Positions 36,801 to 48,725 of a stretch of DNA of 64,000 nucleotides are shown here, piece by piece (position 1 is the first letter of the stretch; each line of letters opens with the position of its first letter). Made by a program: the position numbers and the translations under genes. Source of the stretch: Ophthalmolycus amberensis (lineage: Eukaryota; Chordata; Actinopteri; Perciformes; Zoarcidae); the NCBI GenBank assembly GCA_024529925.1, contig JAFEUB010000306.1, forward strand, positions 132,001 through 196,000. Reading direction: 5' to 3'. The notes beneath the pieces are model-generated. The model was not told the DNA's origin, made no database searches, and saw only the letters and a list, made by a program, of their open reading frames with translations.

Positions 36801-39800
36801 AGATGAAGTACCGGATGAAGTGCTAGTACTACATATGAAGCGCTGGTACTACAGATGAAGCGCTAATACTACAGATGAAGCACTCATACTACAGATGAAG
36901 CACGAATACCACAGATGAAACACGAATACCACAGATGAAGCACTAATACTACAGATGAAGCACCAATACTACAGATGAAGCACTAATACTACAGATGAAG
37001 CACTAATACCACAGATGAAGCACTAATACTACAGATGAAGCACTAATACCACAGATGAAGCACTAATACTACAGATGAAGCACTAATACCACAGATGAAG
37101 CACTAATACTACAGATGAAGCGCTGGTACTACAGATGAAGCAGTAGTACTACAGATGAAGTACCGGATGAAGCGCAAGTACTACAGATGAACCTCTAATA
37201 CTACAGATGAAGCCCCGGTACTACAGATGAAGCACTAATACTACAGATGTAGCACAGGTACTACAGATGAAGCAGTAGTACTACAGATGAAGTACCGGAT
37301 GAAGCGCTAGTACTACAGATGAAGCTCTAATACTACTGATGAAGCACTAATACTGCAGATGAAGCCCCGGTACTACAGATGAAGCACTAATACTACAGAT
37401 GAAGCAGTAGTACTACAGATTAAGTTCCGGATGAAGCGCTAGTACTACAGATGAAGCTCTAATACTACTGATGAAGCACTAATACTACAGATGAAGCGCT
37501 GGTAGTACAGATGAAGCACTAATACTACAGATGAAGCACTAATACTACAGATGAAGCACTAATACCACAGATGAAGCACTAATACCACAGATGAAGCCCT
37601 AATACTACAGATGAAGCACTAATACCACAGATGAAGCACTAATACTACAGATGAAGCGCTAATACTACAGATGAAGCACTAATACTACAGATGAAGCGCT
37701 AATACCACAGATGAAGCACTAATACCACAGATGAAGCCCTAATACTACAGATGAAGCACTAATACCACAGATGAAGCGCTAATACTACAGATGAAGCGCT
37801 AATACTACAGATGAAGCGCTGGTAGTACAAATGAAGCGCTGGTAGTACAGATGAAGCGCTGGTAGTACAGATGAAGCACTAATACCACAGATGAAGCGCT
37901 GGTAGTACAGATGAAGCGCTAATAGACACACACAGACACTGGTCTCTTTTAAGACTGGCCTAAAAACCTTTTTATTCAGGAAAGCCTTTCTGACCTAAGT
38001 CACTGTCAGTTATTTCTTTTGTGTTTCTGTTCATTCACTGGTTTTTATTTTTTATTTTTTATTTTATTATAGTTTTTTTTTTATGTTTTAACTATGCTTT
38101 TTACTATGTTTTTACTATGTACTGGCTCTGTGGCACTCTGAGATTTTTTTTATAAAAAATGAAAAGTGCGTTACAAATAAAATACATTATTATTATTATT
38201 ATTAATACTACAGATGAAGCACTAATACTACAGATGAAGCACTAATACTACAGATGAAGCACTAATACCACAGATGAAGCACTAATACTACAGATGAAGC
38301 GCTGGTAGTACAGATGAAGCGCTGGTAGTACAGATGAAGCGCTGGTAGTACAGATGAAGCGCTGGTAGTACAGATGAAGCGCTGGTAGTACAGATGAAGC
38401 GCTGGTAGTACAGATGAAGCGCTGGTAGTACAGATGAAGCGCTGGTAGTACAGATGAAGCGCTGGTAGTACAGATGAAGCGCTGGTAGTACAGATGAAGC
38501 GCTGGTAGTACAGATGAAGCGCTGGTAGTACAGATGAAGCGCTGGTAGTACAGATGAAGCACTAATACTACAGATGAAGCACTAATACTAGAGATGAAGC
38601 ACTAATGCTACAGATGAAGCACTAATACTACAGATGAAGCACTAATACTACAGATGAAGCTCTAATACTACAGATGAAGCACTAATACCACAGATGAAGC
38701 ACTAATACCACAGATGAAGCACTAATACTACAGATGAAGCACTAATACTACAGATGAAGCACAAATACCACAGATGAAGCACTAATACTACAGATGAAGC
38801 GCTGGTACTACAGATGAAGCAGTAGTACTACAGATGAAGTACTACAGATGAAGTACCGGATGAAGCGCTAGTACTACAGATGAAGCTCTAATACTACAGG
38901 TGAAGCACCGTTCCTACAGATGAAGCAGTAATAGTACAGATGAAGTACCGGATGAAGTGCTAGTACTACATATGAAGCGCTGGTACTACAGATGAAGCTC
39001 TAATACTACAGATGAAGCACTGGTACTACAGATGAAGCACTAATACTACAGATGAAGCACTCATACTACAGATGAAGCACAAATACCACAGATTAAGCAC
39101 TAATACTACAGATGAAGCGCTGGTAGTACAGATGAAGCACTAATACTACAGATGAAGCACTAATACCACAGATGAAGCACTAATACCACAGATGAAGCCC
39201 TAATACTACAGATGAAGCACTAATACCACAGATGAAGCACTAATACTACAGATGAAGCGCTAATACTACAGATGAAGCACTAATACTACAGATGAAGCGC
39301 TAATACCACAGATGAAGCACTAATACCACAGATGAAGCCCTAATACTACAGATGAAGCGCTAATACTACAGATGAAGCGCTGGTAGTACAGATGAAGCGC
39401 TGGTAGTACAGATGAAGCGCTGGTAGTACAGATGAAGCACTAATACCACAGATGAAGCACTAATACTACAGATGAAGCACTAATACCACAGATGAAGCAC
39501 TAATACTACAGATGAAGCTCTAATACTACAGATGAAGCACTAATACCACAGATGAAGCACTAATACTACAGATGAAGCACAAATATCACAGATGAAGCGC
39601 TAATACTACAGATGAAGCGCTGGTACTACAGATGAAGCAGTAGTACTACAGATGAAGTACTACAGATGAAGTACCGGATGAAGCGCTGGTACTACAGATG
39701 AAGCTCTAATACTACAGATGAAGCACCGGTACTACAGATGAAGCTCTAATACTACAGATGAAGCACCGGTACTACAGATGAAGCAGTAATAGTACAGATG

Positions 39801-42800
39801 AAGTACCGGATGAAGTGCTAGTACTACATATGAAGCGCTGGTACTACAGATGAAGCGCTAATACTACAGATGAAGCACTCATACTACAGATGAAGCACTC
39901 ATACTACAGATGAAGCACTCATACTACAGATGAAGCACTCATACTATAGATGAAGCACTAATACGACAGATGAAGCGCTGGTAGTACAGATGAAGCACTA
40001 ATACTACAGATGAAGCACTAATACTACAGATGAAGCACTAATACTACAGATGAAGCACTAATACCACAGATGAAGCACTAATACCACAGATGAAGCACTA
40101 ATACTACAGATGAAGCACTAATACCACAGATGAAGCACGAATACTACAGATGAAGCACTAATACCACAGATGAAGCACTAATACTACAGATGAAGCGCTG
40201 GTACTACAGATGAAGCAGTAGTACTACAGATGAAGTACTACAGATGAAGTACCGGATGAAGCGCAAGTACTACAGATGAAGTACCGGATGAAGCGCTAGT
40301 ACTACATATGAAGTACCGGATGAAGCGCTAGTACTACATATGAAGTGCTGGTACTACAGATGAAGCTCTAATACTACAGATGAAGCACTGGTACTACAGA
40401 TGAAGCAGTAGTACTACAGATTAAGCACCGGATGAAGCTGTAATACTACTGATGAAGCACTAATACTACAGATGAAGCGCTAATACTACAGATGAAGCAC
40501 TAATACTAGAGATGAAGCACTCATACTACAGATGAAGCACTAATACTACAGATGAAGCGCTGGTAGTACAGATGAAGCACTAATACTACAGATGAAGCAC
40601 TAATACTACAGATGAAGCACAAATACCACAGATGAAGCACTAATACCACAGATGAAGCACTAATACTACAGATGAAGCGCTGGTACTACAGATGAAGCAG
40701 TAGTACGACAGATGAAGTACTACAGATGAAGTACCGGATGAAGCGCTAGTATTACAGATGAAGCTCTAATACTACAGATGAAGCACCGGTACTACAGATG
40801 AAGCAGTAGTACTACAGATGAAGTACCGGATGAAGCGCTAGTACTACAGATGAAGCTCTAATACTACTGATGAAGCACTAATACTAAAGATGAAGCGCTG
40901 GTACTACAAATGAAGCTCTAATACTACAGATGAAGCACCGGTACTACAGATGAAGCACCGGTACTACAGATGAAGCAGTAGTAGTACAGATGAAGTACCG
41001 GATGAAGCGCTTGTACTACATATGAAGTGCTGGTACTACAGATGAAGCTCTAATACTACAGATGAAGCACTGGTACTACAGATGAAGCAGTAGTACTACA
41101 GATTAAGTACCGGATGAAGCACTAATACTACAGATGAAGCGCTAATACTACAGATGAAGCACTAATACTATAGATGAAGCACTAATACTACAGATGAAGC
41201 ACTAATACTACAGATGAAGCGCTGGTAGTACAGATGAAGCACTAATACTACAGATGAAGCACTAATACCACAGATGAAGCACTAATACTACAGATGAAGC
41301 ACTAATACCACAGATGAAGCACTAATACCACAGATGAAGCACTAATACTACAGATGAAGCACTAATACCACAGATGAAGCACTAATACTACAGATGAAGC
41401 ACTAATACTACAGATGAAACACCAATACTATAGATGAAGCACTAATACTCCAGATGAAGCACTAATACCACAGATGAAGCACTAACACCACAGATGAAGC
41501 GCTGGTACTACAGATGAAGCGCTAATACTACAGATGAAGCGCTAATACTACAGATGAAGCGCTGGTACTACAGATGAAGCGCTAATACTACACATGAAGC
41601 ACTAATACTACAGATGAAGCACTAATACCACAGATGAAGCACTAATACTACAGATGAAGCACTAATACTACAGATGAAACACTAATACTACAGATGAAGC
41701 ACTAATACTACAGATGAAGCACTAATACTACAGATGAAGCACTAATACCACAGATGAAGCACTAATACTACAGATGAAGCGCTAATACTACAGATGAAGC
41801 ACTAATACCACAGATGAAGCACTAATACTACAGATGAAGCGCTGGTACTACAGATGAAGCACTAATACTACAGATGAAGTACTAATACTCCAGATGAAGC
41901 AGTATTACTACAGATGAAGCACCGGTACTACAGATGAAGTACTGGTCCGACATTACATCACAGTCACTGAGCAGACGCTTTTGTCCAAAACGACTTACAA
42001 TTCACATTCTATCACATTCACACACCGTCGGCTCAGCTACGGGAGACACTTTGGGTTCAGTGTCTTGCTCAAAGACACATCGACATGCGACTAGCGGAGC
42101 CGGGGATTGAACCGCCGATCGAAGGATGGCCCTGCTCTCCACTTAGCCACAGTCACCATACTACAAATGAAGTACTGGTACTACAGATGAAGCAGTAACT
42201 TACTGTAACTGGGGGATGATTCCTGACCTCTCAGTCACAGGTGTCATGGGGGTCATGGGGGTCATAGGAGTCATGGGACAGAAGGAGGAGACACCCGGTC
42301 CCGACATGGACGGCCCCTGCTGGGGGTCTGCTGCTGCTGTGGAACCCTGGGAGTTGTAGTCCGGATAGATGCCGCTGTCCTGAGACACGTCCAGAGCGAC
42401 AGTCTGACTGTCAGCTGAAAGCAAAGCACAGAGGTGATCATGTGACCTCCCAGAGGCCACACCCCTCCTCCAGTCAGCCTATCTGTTGCATCATCAGTGA
42501 TGTCATACCTGTTTTGTTGTGGCGACCCGGCTCATCCTGTGTACTGAGTTCATCAGGTAGGAAGCTGAGGTCTAGCTCCTCCCCCACCGGTCTGCTCGGC
42601 CCCGCCTTCGAGGGGGCGGGGCTCTGGAGGTCCAGCTCCTCGCCCAGAAGAAAGTCGGAGTCCTGCAGTAAAAATAAATAAAACAACCACTTCTGTATTG
42701 AGAGGATGTTTCATTTATTAGTTATCACCATCATCAACCTTCTTCTGTATCAAGGGATTAATATGAATGATTCTCATGATTATTATAATAATGATAATCT

Positions 42801-43134
42801 ATATCTCTCACCATTAAACTGTTCACTCTTCATTAGAAAGCTGCCTTAAGGGCTCATTGTGGATTCTATCAGTTTATTGATCTTCTTCTATTGATCTAAA
42901 TGTTTATTTTTGGATATATTGACACAAACAAGATGAACCTCATGAAGCTTATTCATGAGGTTCATGAGGAAGCTGCTTATTATTTTTATTTCAGACCAAA
43001 AACATTAAAATAACACATTTTAGTTTCCCTCCATCTCAACATTTAGCCCCGCCTCCTTTCAGTTTTAAGTTTTATCTTTTACTCACATTTGCAATAGAGT
43101 CATCAAAGTAACGTTCCAACGCTGACTCATCCAT
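21849..43134 (-). CDS. tbpl2: TBPL2 (TRF3/TBP2), TATA-box-binding protein-like 2 (8 exons, 310 aa)
   Basis: Minus-strand exons: 43134-43087, 42662-42509, 42414-42204, 23237-23150, 22980-22889, 22805-22638, 22237-22143, 21925-21849. Phases close and the ORF is intact. The N-terminus MDESALERYFDDSIAN and the acidic EELDLSFLPDELSTQ block are TBPL2-type, not TBP (no polyQ). A MTPMTPMTPMTPVTERSG linker leads into the saddle core. Both core repeats are complete. The four DNA-intercalating Phe positions are present in KRFAAV, ALIFSSGK, PELFPG and LLIFVSGK. It ends YPILRGFRKQ. The family binds TATA promoters and replaces TBP in oocytes. Intron 3 is about 19 kb, nearly all satellite. Core residues CPLDLKFIALQ differ from the usual CKLDLKTIALR; the loops otherwise fit. 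Confidence 0.95.
22302..22531 (+). mobile_element. LTR of a retroelement, with adjoining primer-binding site
   Basis: A 230-bp segment starts TGTCAACGACCC and ends GGGTCGTGACA, near-inverted ends of LTR type, with AATAAA near 22460. Two bases later comes tgggggctcgtccggga (22534-22550), which matches the 3' end complement of tRNA-Pro, a common primer-binding site. About 75 bp of leader follows. No coding region remains. It could be Ty3/Gypsy or endogenous retrovirus in origin. It lies antisense in the TBPL2 intron between exons 6 and 7. Confidence 0.7.
22809..22833. repeat. (CA)n microsatellite in the 83-bp TBPL2 intron 5
   Basis: A CA run on the plus strand (TG on the coding strand) begins about 4 bp from the exon 6 acceptor and fills a third of the short intron between exons 5 and 6. 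Confidence 0.85.
23335..41945. repeat. 18.6-kb satellite of 20-bp units in TBPL2 intron 3
   Basis: The basic unit is actacagatgaagcactaat, with variants gcgctggtag, gctctaat, gccccggt, gcagtagt and taccggatgaagcgctag. Variants recur in fixed order. The marker catatgaagcgctgg appears at 30216, 31744, 33292, 34840 and 36408, i.e. spacings of 1528, 1548, 1548 and 1568 bp, so copies differ by whole 20-bp units. An earlier block repeats at about 1.0-1.1 kb (tctaatacagatg at 26711, 27706, 28801). Runs of the gcgctggtagtacagatgaa variant give short minus-strand ORFs (LPALHLYYQRFICTTSASS) that are not genes. The array is interrupted once, at 37926-38203. Confidence 0.97.
37926..38203 (+). mobile_element. 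5'-truncated LINE 3' end inserted in the satellite
   Basis: The stretch ctcttttaagactggcctaa codes for the SLLRLA-type end of a LINE ORF, followed by an AT-rich 3' UTR, gcgttacaaataaaatacat and an (ATT)n tail. The tail abuts the resumed satellite. Confidence 0.75.
41953..42160. repeat. Dispersed repeat, possibly tRNA-derived (SINE-like)
   Basis: The sequence gcagacgcttttgtccaaaa through ggggattgaaccgccgatcg to ctccacttagccacagtcac resembles a dispersed fish repeat I know from memory. The gattgaacc stretch resembles an inverted RNA polymerase III B box. It separates the satellite from TBPL2 exon 3. Confidence 0.45.
42663..43086 (-). other. TBPL2 intron 1
   Basis: AT-rich intron without recognised elements. 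It holds a 16-bp inverted repeat (cctcatgaagcttatt / attcatgagg region, 42938-42965). Confidence 0.5.
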
Positions 43135-43495
43135 GAGTGAAGCACCTTCAGACCTGATCCAGGACCTGATTCAGACAGAGCTCACAGCTGCATCCAATCG
43201 TGAACTCATCAACACACACAGACTTCAGCTGGAGGTCTTCACTTCATCTGAAGAACTTCTTTAACTTCATTCAAGCTTCACAGCGCTCAAACAGAACTAG
43301 AGTCAAAAATCAAACACACGACAAAACATTATTACAACAACAAACAATAAAATATTAGATATAAATCATTCAGAAGAGAAAATAAACTGTATGTTGGCTC
43401 CTTTATATCCTGTTGTCTAGTTTAAAGAACACTTCATCCTTCAGTTTATCACCAACATTCAGCTTTTTATTAATATTATTTAAATTATTATTTAA
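43135..43495 (-). promoter_or_regulatory. TBPL2 upstream region
   Basis: 360 bp between the TBPL2 start codon and the 3' end of a LINE. It must hold the proximal promoter and 5' UTR, unless an upstream exon lies further away. I see no strong TATA box or recognisable site cluster. Confidence 0.4.
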
Positions 43496-43914
43496 ATTAT
43501 TATCAGAATCAGAACCGTTTATTGCCAATGTCTGTTTCACATACAAGGAATTTGTCATGGCAGGAGGTGCATGACATTAAACAATAACATTAAACAATCA
43601 CATTAAATAATCACATTAAACAATCACATTAAACAATCACATTAAACAATAACGTTAAACAATAACATTAAACAATCACATTAAACAATCACATTAAACA
43701 CAGTGCAAAAAAAATAGAAACATATTCAAATTTACAATATAATATAAAAGAATATAAAATGAAGTGCACAGACAAACAGGACTGTAAACAAGTATATTTA
43801 AATATGAGGGGATGTGACCGGTAGGAGGTTGTCCTGGGGATGACAGTCAGTCGGGGTCCCGGGCTTTGTTAATGACCCCGACGGGACCCGGGACCCCGAC
43901 GGGAAGAAACTGTT

Positions 43915-44262
43915 GATGTGTCGTGAGGTCTTGGTCCTGATGGAGGCCTTGGTCCTGATGGAGGTCTTGATCCTGATGGAGGTCTTGTCCTGATGGAGGT
44001 ATTGGACCCGATAGAGGCCTTGGTCCTGATGGAGGTCTTGGTCCTGATGGGGGTCTTGGTCCTGATGGGGGTATTGTCCTGATGGAGGTCTTGGTCCTGA
44101 TAGAGGCCTTGGTCCTGATGGAGGTCTTGTCCTGATGGAGGTCTTGGTCCTGATGAAGGTCTTGTCCTGATGGAGGTCTTGGTCCTGATAGAGGCCTTGG
44201 TCCTGATGGAGGTCTTGGTCCTGATGGAGGCCTTGGTCCTGATGGAGGTCTTGTCCTGATGG
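43915..44262. repeat. 18-bp coding-phase minisatellite in the LINE ORF end
   Basis: Units of ctgatggaggtcttggtc (18 bp) with 15-bp variants. Read on the minus strand they give RPPSGP or DLHQDQ repeats. The 18-bp period keeps the frame open. Confidence 0.9.
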
Positions 44263-44683
44263 ACCGCAGCCTCCTGCCAGATGGAAGGGGCTGCAACAGT
44301 TCATGTCCAGGGTGAGAGGGGTCGGCTACAATCCTTCTTGCTCGCTTCAGGGTCCTTGAAGCGAACAAGTCCTGGAGGGACGGCAGATTGCAGCGAATCA
44401 CCCTCTCAGCAGAGCGAATGATGCGCTGCAGTCTGCCCTTGTCCTTGGCAGTGGCTGCAGCGTACCAGACCGTGATGGAGGAGCAGAGGATGGACTCAAT
44501 GATGGCTCTGTAGAAATGCACCATCATTGTCTTTGGCAGGTTGAATTTCATCAGCTGCCTCAGGAAGTACATCCTCTGCTGAGCCTTCTTGGTGATGGTG
44601 CTGATGTTCAGCTCCCACTTGAGGTCCTGGGATATGATGGAGCCCAGGAAGAGGAAGGACTCCACAGTGTCAATGGGGGAGTC

Positions 44684-45742
44684 ACACAGAGTGATAGAGG
44701 GAGTCACACAGGGAGATAGAGGGGAGTCACACTGGGTGATAGAGGGAGTCACACAGGGAGATAGAGGGAGTCACACAGGGAGATAGGGGGAGTCACACAG
44801 GGAGATGGGGGGAGTCACACAGGGAGATGGGGGGAGTCACAGGGTGATCGGGGGAGTCACACAGGGAGATAGGGGGAGTCACACAGGGTGATGGGGGAGT
44901 CACACAGGGAGATAGAGGGAGTCACACAGGGTGATAGAGGGAGTCACACAGGGAGATAGGGGGAGTCACACAGGGTGATGGGGGGAGTCACACAGGGAGA
45001 TAGAGGGAGTCACACAGGGAGATGGGGGGAGTCACAGGGTGATAGGGGGAGTCACACAGGGAGATAGGGGGAGTCACACAGGGTGATGGGGGAGTCACAC
45101 AGGGAAATAGAGGGAGTCACACAGGGTGATAGAGGGAGTCACACAGGGAGATAGGGGGAGTCACACAATGTGATAGAGGGAGTCACACAGGGTGATAGAG
45201 GGAGTCACACAGGGAGATAGGGGGAGTCACACAGGGAGATAGGGGGAGTCACACAGGGTGATAGAGGGAGTCACACAGGGAGATAGGGGGAGTCACACAG
45301 GGAGATAGAGGGAGTCACACAGGGTGATAGAGGGAGTCACACAGGGAGATGGGGGAGTCACACAGGGAGATAGGGGGAGTCACACAGGGAGATGGGGGGA
45401 GTCACACAGGGAGATGGGGGGAGTCACACAGGGTGATGGGGGAGTCACACAGGGTGATGGGGGAGTCACACAGGGAGATAGAGGGAGTCACACAGGGAGA
45501 TAGGGGGAGTCACACAGGGAGATAGGGGAGTCACACAGGGTGATGGGGGAGTCACACAGGGTGATGGGGGAGTCACACAGGGTGATAGGGGGAGTCACAC
45601 AGGGAGATGGGGGGAGTCACACAGGGTGATAGAGGGAGTCACACAGGGTGATAGGGGGAGTCACACAGGGTGATAGAGGGAGTCACACAGGGTGATAGAG
45701 GGAGTCACACAGGGAGATGGGGGAGTCACACACAGTGATAGG
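44684..45742. repeat. 22-23-bp minisatellite inside the LINE ORF
   Basis: Nearly 50 tandem units of gagtcacacagggagatag followed by agg or ggg variants. The LINE sequence that flanks it (minus: ATCACTGTGTGTGACTCCCC) is plainly the parent unit. It divides the reverse-transcriptase ORF. Confidence 0.93.
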
Positions 45743-46045
45743 GGCTGGTGGGGCTGCGTTCTTCCTGAAATCCACAACCATCTCCACTGTCTTTAGAGCG
45801 TTGAGCTCTAGGTTGTTCAGACCGCACCAGGTCAGCAGATGGTCAGTCTCCCACCTGTAGGCGGACTCATCCCCACCAGAGATGAGTCCAATGAGGGTGG
45901 TGTCATCCGCGAACTTCAGGAGCTTGACGGACTGGTGACTGGAGGTGCAGCTGTTGGTGTACAGGGAGAAGAGCAGAGGGGAAAGAACGCAGCGTTGGGG
46001 GAACCGGTGCTGATGGTCCGAGAGGCTGAGACGTGTTTTCCCAAT

Positions 46046-47790
46046 AAATAATATTATCAGTGGACTCAGAGCCCTCCACTTCAAAGGGCTCTGCCACCAC
46101 CGACACTATGACCCCCCTCCCCCCCTCTCTGTGACGACTGGCCAGGTTAGGAGACAGCTGGAGAGGCTCCACCAAGGCAAGGCTGCTGGACCTGATGGCA
46201 TCAGCCCCAGGGTCCTGAAGACCTGCGCCAGCCAGCTGTCTGTTGTCCTGCAACACCTCTTCAACCTGAGCCTGAAGCAGGAGGAAGTCCCGGTGCTGTG
46301 GAAGACGTCGTGCCTGGTTCCTGTACCGAAGAAGACGACACCATCTGGCCTCAACGACTACCGACCAGTTGCCCTCACATCTCATGTGATGAAGGTGCTG
46401 GAGAGGCTGGTCTTGGCCCACCTCCGGCCGCAGGTGAGATCATCACTGGACCCTCTGCAGTTTGCGTACCAGCCTCGTGTGGGGGTGAACGACGCCATTA
46501 TCTACCTGGATGGATCCGGTGGCTCTGTGAGAATCACTTTCTTTGATTTCTCCAGTGCATTCAACACCATCCAACCAGTGCTGCTGAGTGAGAAGCTGCG
46601 GGAGGTGGGGGTGAACGCGTCTACCGTCTCCTGGATCACTGACTACCTCACGGGCAGACCACAGTTTGTCCCACTGGGCCGTGTGCTGTCTGATGCGGTG
46701 GTAAGTGATACTGGAGCCCCACAGGGAACTGTTCTGTCTCCCTTCCTGTTCACCTTGTACACCACTGACTTCCAGTACAACTCTGTGTCATGCCATCTGC
46801 AGAAGTTCTCTGATGACTCTGCAGTGGTCGGGTGTATAAGGGACAGACGGGAGGAGTACAGGGCAGTAGTGGAGGACTTTGTAGAGTGGACCGGTAGAAA
46901 TCACCTGCTTCTGAACGTGACTAAGACCAGAGAGATGGTGGTCGACTTCAGGAGGAAGACGACGGCTCCACAACCTCTGAGAGTTCAGGGAGAGGATGTG
47001 GACATGGTGGAGGAGTACAAGTACCTGGGTGTCTCCATCGACAGCAGACTGAACTGGAAGACCAACAGCAACGCTGTGTACAAGAAGGGGAGGAGTCGAC
47101 TCTTCTTCTTGAGGAAACTTCGATCCTTCAACATGTGCAGCAAGATGTTGGAGATGTTCTACCAGTCTGTTGTGGTCAGTGCACTGTACTTCTGTAGTCT
47201 GCTGGGGGAGCAGCATTGGAGCCGGAGACACCAACAGACTTAACAAACTAGTTAAGAAGGCCGGCTCCATCATTGGCTGCAAACAAGACAATCTGGAAGA
47301 GGTGGTGGAGCGGAGGACACTGAAGAAACTATGATCCATATTGGATAACCCGGTCCACCCTCTCCACCACCTCCTGCAGGGACAGACTGATGCAGCTCCG
47401 CTGTCACAAGGAAAGATACAGGAGAACATTCCTGCTCTCTGCAATATCACTCTATAATAAATCACCTCTGAACAGATCATCCTCCACATAACTACACACC
47501 GCTACACTGTTGTTTGCTGGTGATTGATTTTTGCACTACTGTTTTTCACCTAGTTAGTTCATTTAACACTATTCTATTTCATTGTATATACTGTGCATTT
47601 TTGTTGTTTTATCTTATATATTCTATATTCTGATATTTAATTTGTCCTACTCTGTTATTCTATTGTATATATTGTGCATTTTTTAATACTTAATATTTTG
47701 GTTACTCTGTTACTTTGCTTCTTGGTGTGTCGTGCTGCTGTAACATACAAATTTCCCCCTGGGGATGAATAAAGTACATATCTATATATC
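46046..47790 (+). mobile_element. LINE of a second family, 5'-truncated, long RT ORF
   Basis: Plus strand, open from 46131 to 47243 (370 codons). It carries AAGPDGISPRVLK, LNDYRPVALTSHVMKVLERL, DFSSAFNTIQP (motif A), GAPQGTVLSPFLFTLYT (motif B), FSDDSAVVG (motif C, catalytic DD retained) and YLGVSIDSRLNW. A frameshift near 47205 breaks the C-terminal part, which resumes at LNKLVKKAGSIIG. The 3' UTR ends ggggatgaataaagtacat followed by tatctatc microsatellite. The endonuclease half is absent. It joins the minus-strand LINE head to head at 46045/46046. Confidence 0.88.
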
Positions 47791-47827
47791 TATCTATCTA
47801 TTAATCAAATTATTATTTAAATTATTA

Positions 47828-48725
47828 TCAATATCCATCCATCCATTTTCCTCCGTTTATCCGGGGTCGGGTCGCGGTGGCAGCAGGCCCAGCAGGCCGA
47901 CCCAGACCACCCTCTCCCCCCAACATGTTCCAGCTCATTGTGGGGGATCCCGAGGCGTTCCCAGGCCAGCTGGGAGATGTAATCCCTCCAGCGTGTTCTG
48001 GGTCTTCCCCGGGTCTCTTCCCAGTTGGACGTGCCTGGAAAACCTCCAGTGGGAGGCGTCCAGGAGGCATCCTGATTAGATGCTGAACCACCTCAGCTGA
48101 CTCCTTTCGAAGCGAAGGAGTAGCGGCTCGACTCCAAGCGCCCTCCTGATGACCGAGCTCCTGACCCTATCTCTAAGGCTGAGCCCGGCCACCCTACGGA
48201 GGAAGCTCATGTCGGCCGCTTGTAGGCGCGACCTCGTTCTATCGGTCACGACCCAGAGTTGGTGACCATAGGTGAGGGTAGGACCGTAGACCGAGTGGTA
48301 CATTGAGAGCTTTGCCTTCCGGCTGAGCTCCCTCTTCACCAAGACGGTCCGGTGCAGCGCCTGCTTTACTGCTGCAGCCGCACCGATCCGCCTGTCGACC
48401 TCCCGCTCCATCTTACCCTCACTCGTGAACAAGACCCCGAGATACTTGAACTCCTTCGCTTGAGGTAGGCACTCCGTCCCCACCTGGAGGGAGCAATCCA
48501 CCGGTTTCCAGCAGAGAACCATGGCCTCAGATTTGGAGGTGCTAACTCTCATCCCCGCCGCTTCACACTTGGCTGCAAACCGCCCAGTGAATGCTGGAGG
48601 TCACGATCCGAGGCTGCAAACAGCAGAGAGGCGATCCCGAGACCCCGAACCTGATGTTCTCCACCCCCAGGCTGCGCCTAGATATCCTGTCCGTGAAAGT
48701 CACGAACAGGACCGTATTATCAATC
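47828..48725 (-). mobile_element. LINE of a third family, 3'-terminal fragment
   Basis: Minus strand: MRVSTSKSEAMVLCWKPV, KEFKYLGVLFTSEGKMEREV, HRTVLVKRELSRKAKLSM, TYGHQLWVVTDRTRSR, MSFLRRVAGLSLRDRVRSS and GVEPLLLRFERSQLRWF. It continues in another frame to MPPGRLPLEVFQARPTGKRP and the typical tail ggaaaatggatggatgg (complement at 47835-47851). This is a widespread teleost LINE. The ORF is frameshifted at about 48080. Confidence 0.85.

Larger units (their letters stand above)
43496..46045 (-). mobile_element. LINE, 5'-truncated, with two internal minisatellites
   Basis: Minus-strand order: reverse-transcriptase motif C (LLKFADDTTLIG, about 45915-45880) and LNALKTVEMVVDFRKNAAPP (about 45810-45750), then a minisatellite (44684-45742). 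The ORF resumes with VESFLFLGSIISQDLKW, KKAQQRMYFLRQLMKFNLP, RSAERVIRCNLPS and HPGHELLQPLPSGRR, then a second array (43915-44262). The 3' UTR reaches tttattgccaatgtctg at 43518, with its own cattaaacaat repeats (43571-43700). The copy at 1-509 is the same family. Confidence 0.85.

Noticed and set aside
23914..38562. Recurring short minus-strand ORFs (LPALHLYYQRF repeats)
   Set aside because: They arise wherever the gcgctggtagtacagatgaa satellite variant runs in series. They are useful only as markers of the higher-order period.
23335..41945. CRISPR-like direct repeats
   Set aside because: The units are contiguous with no unique spacers, the setting is a vertebrate intron and no cas genes exist. 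It is a satellite.
42080..42160. tRNA gene on the minus strand
   Set aside because: A B-box-like stretch is present, but no cloverleaf, A box or anticodon arm could be assembled. It is better read as a SINE-like repeat.
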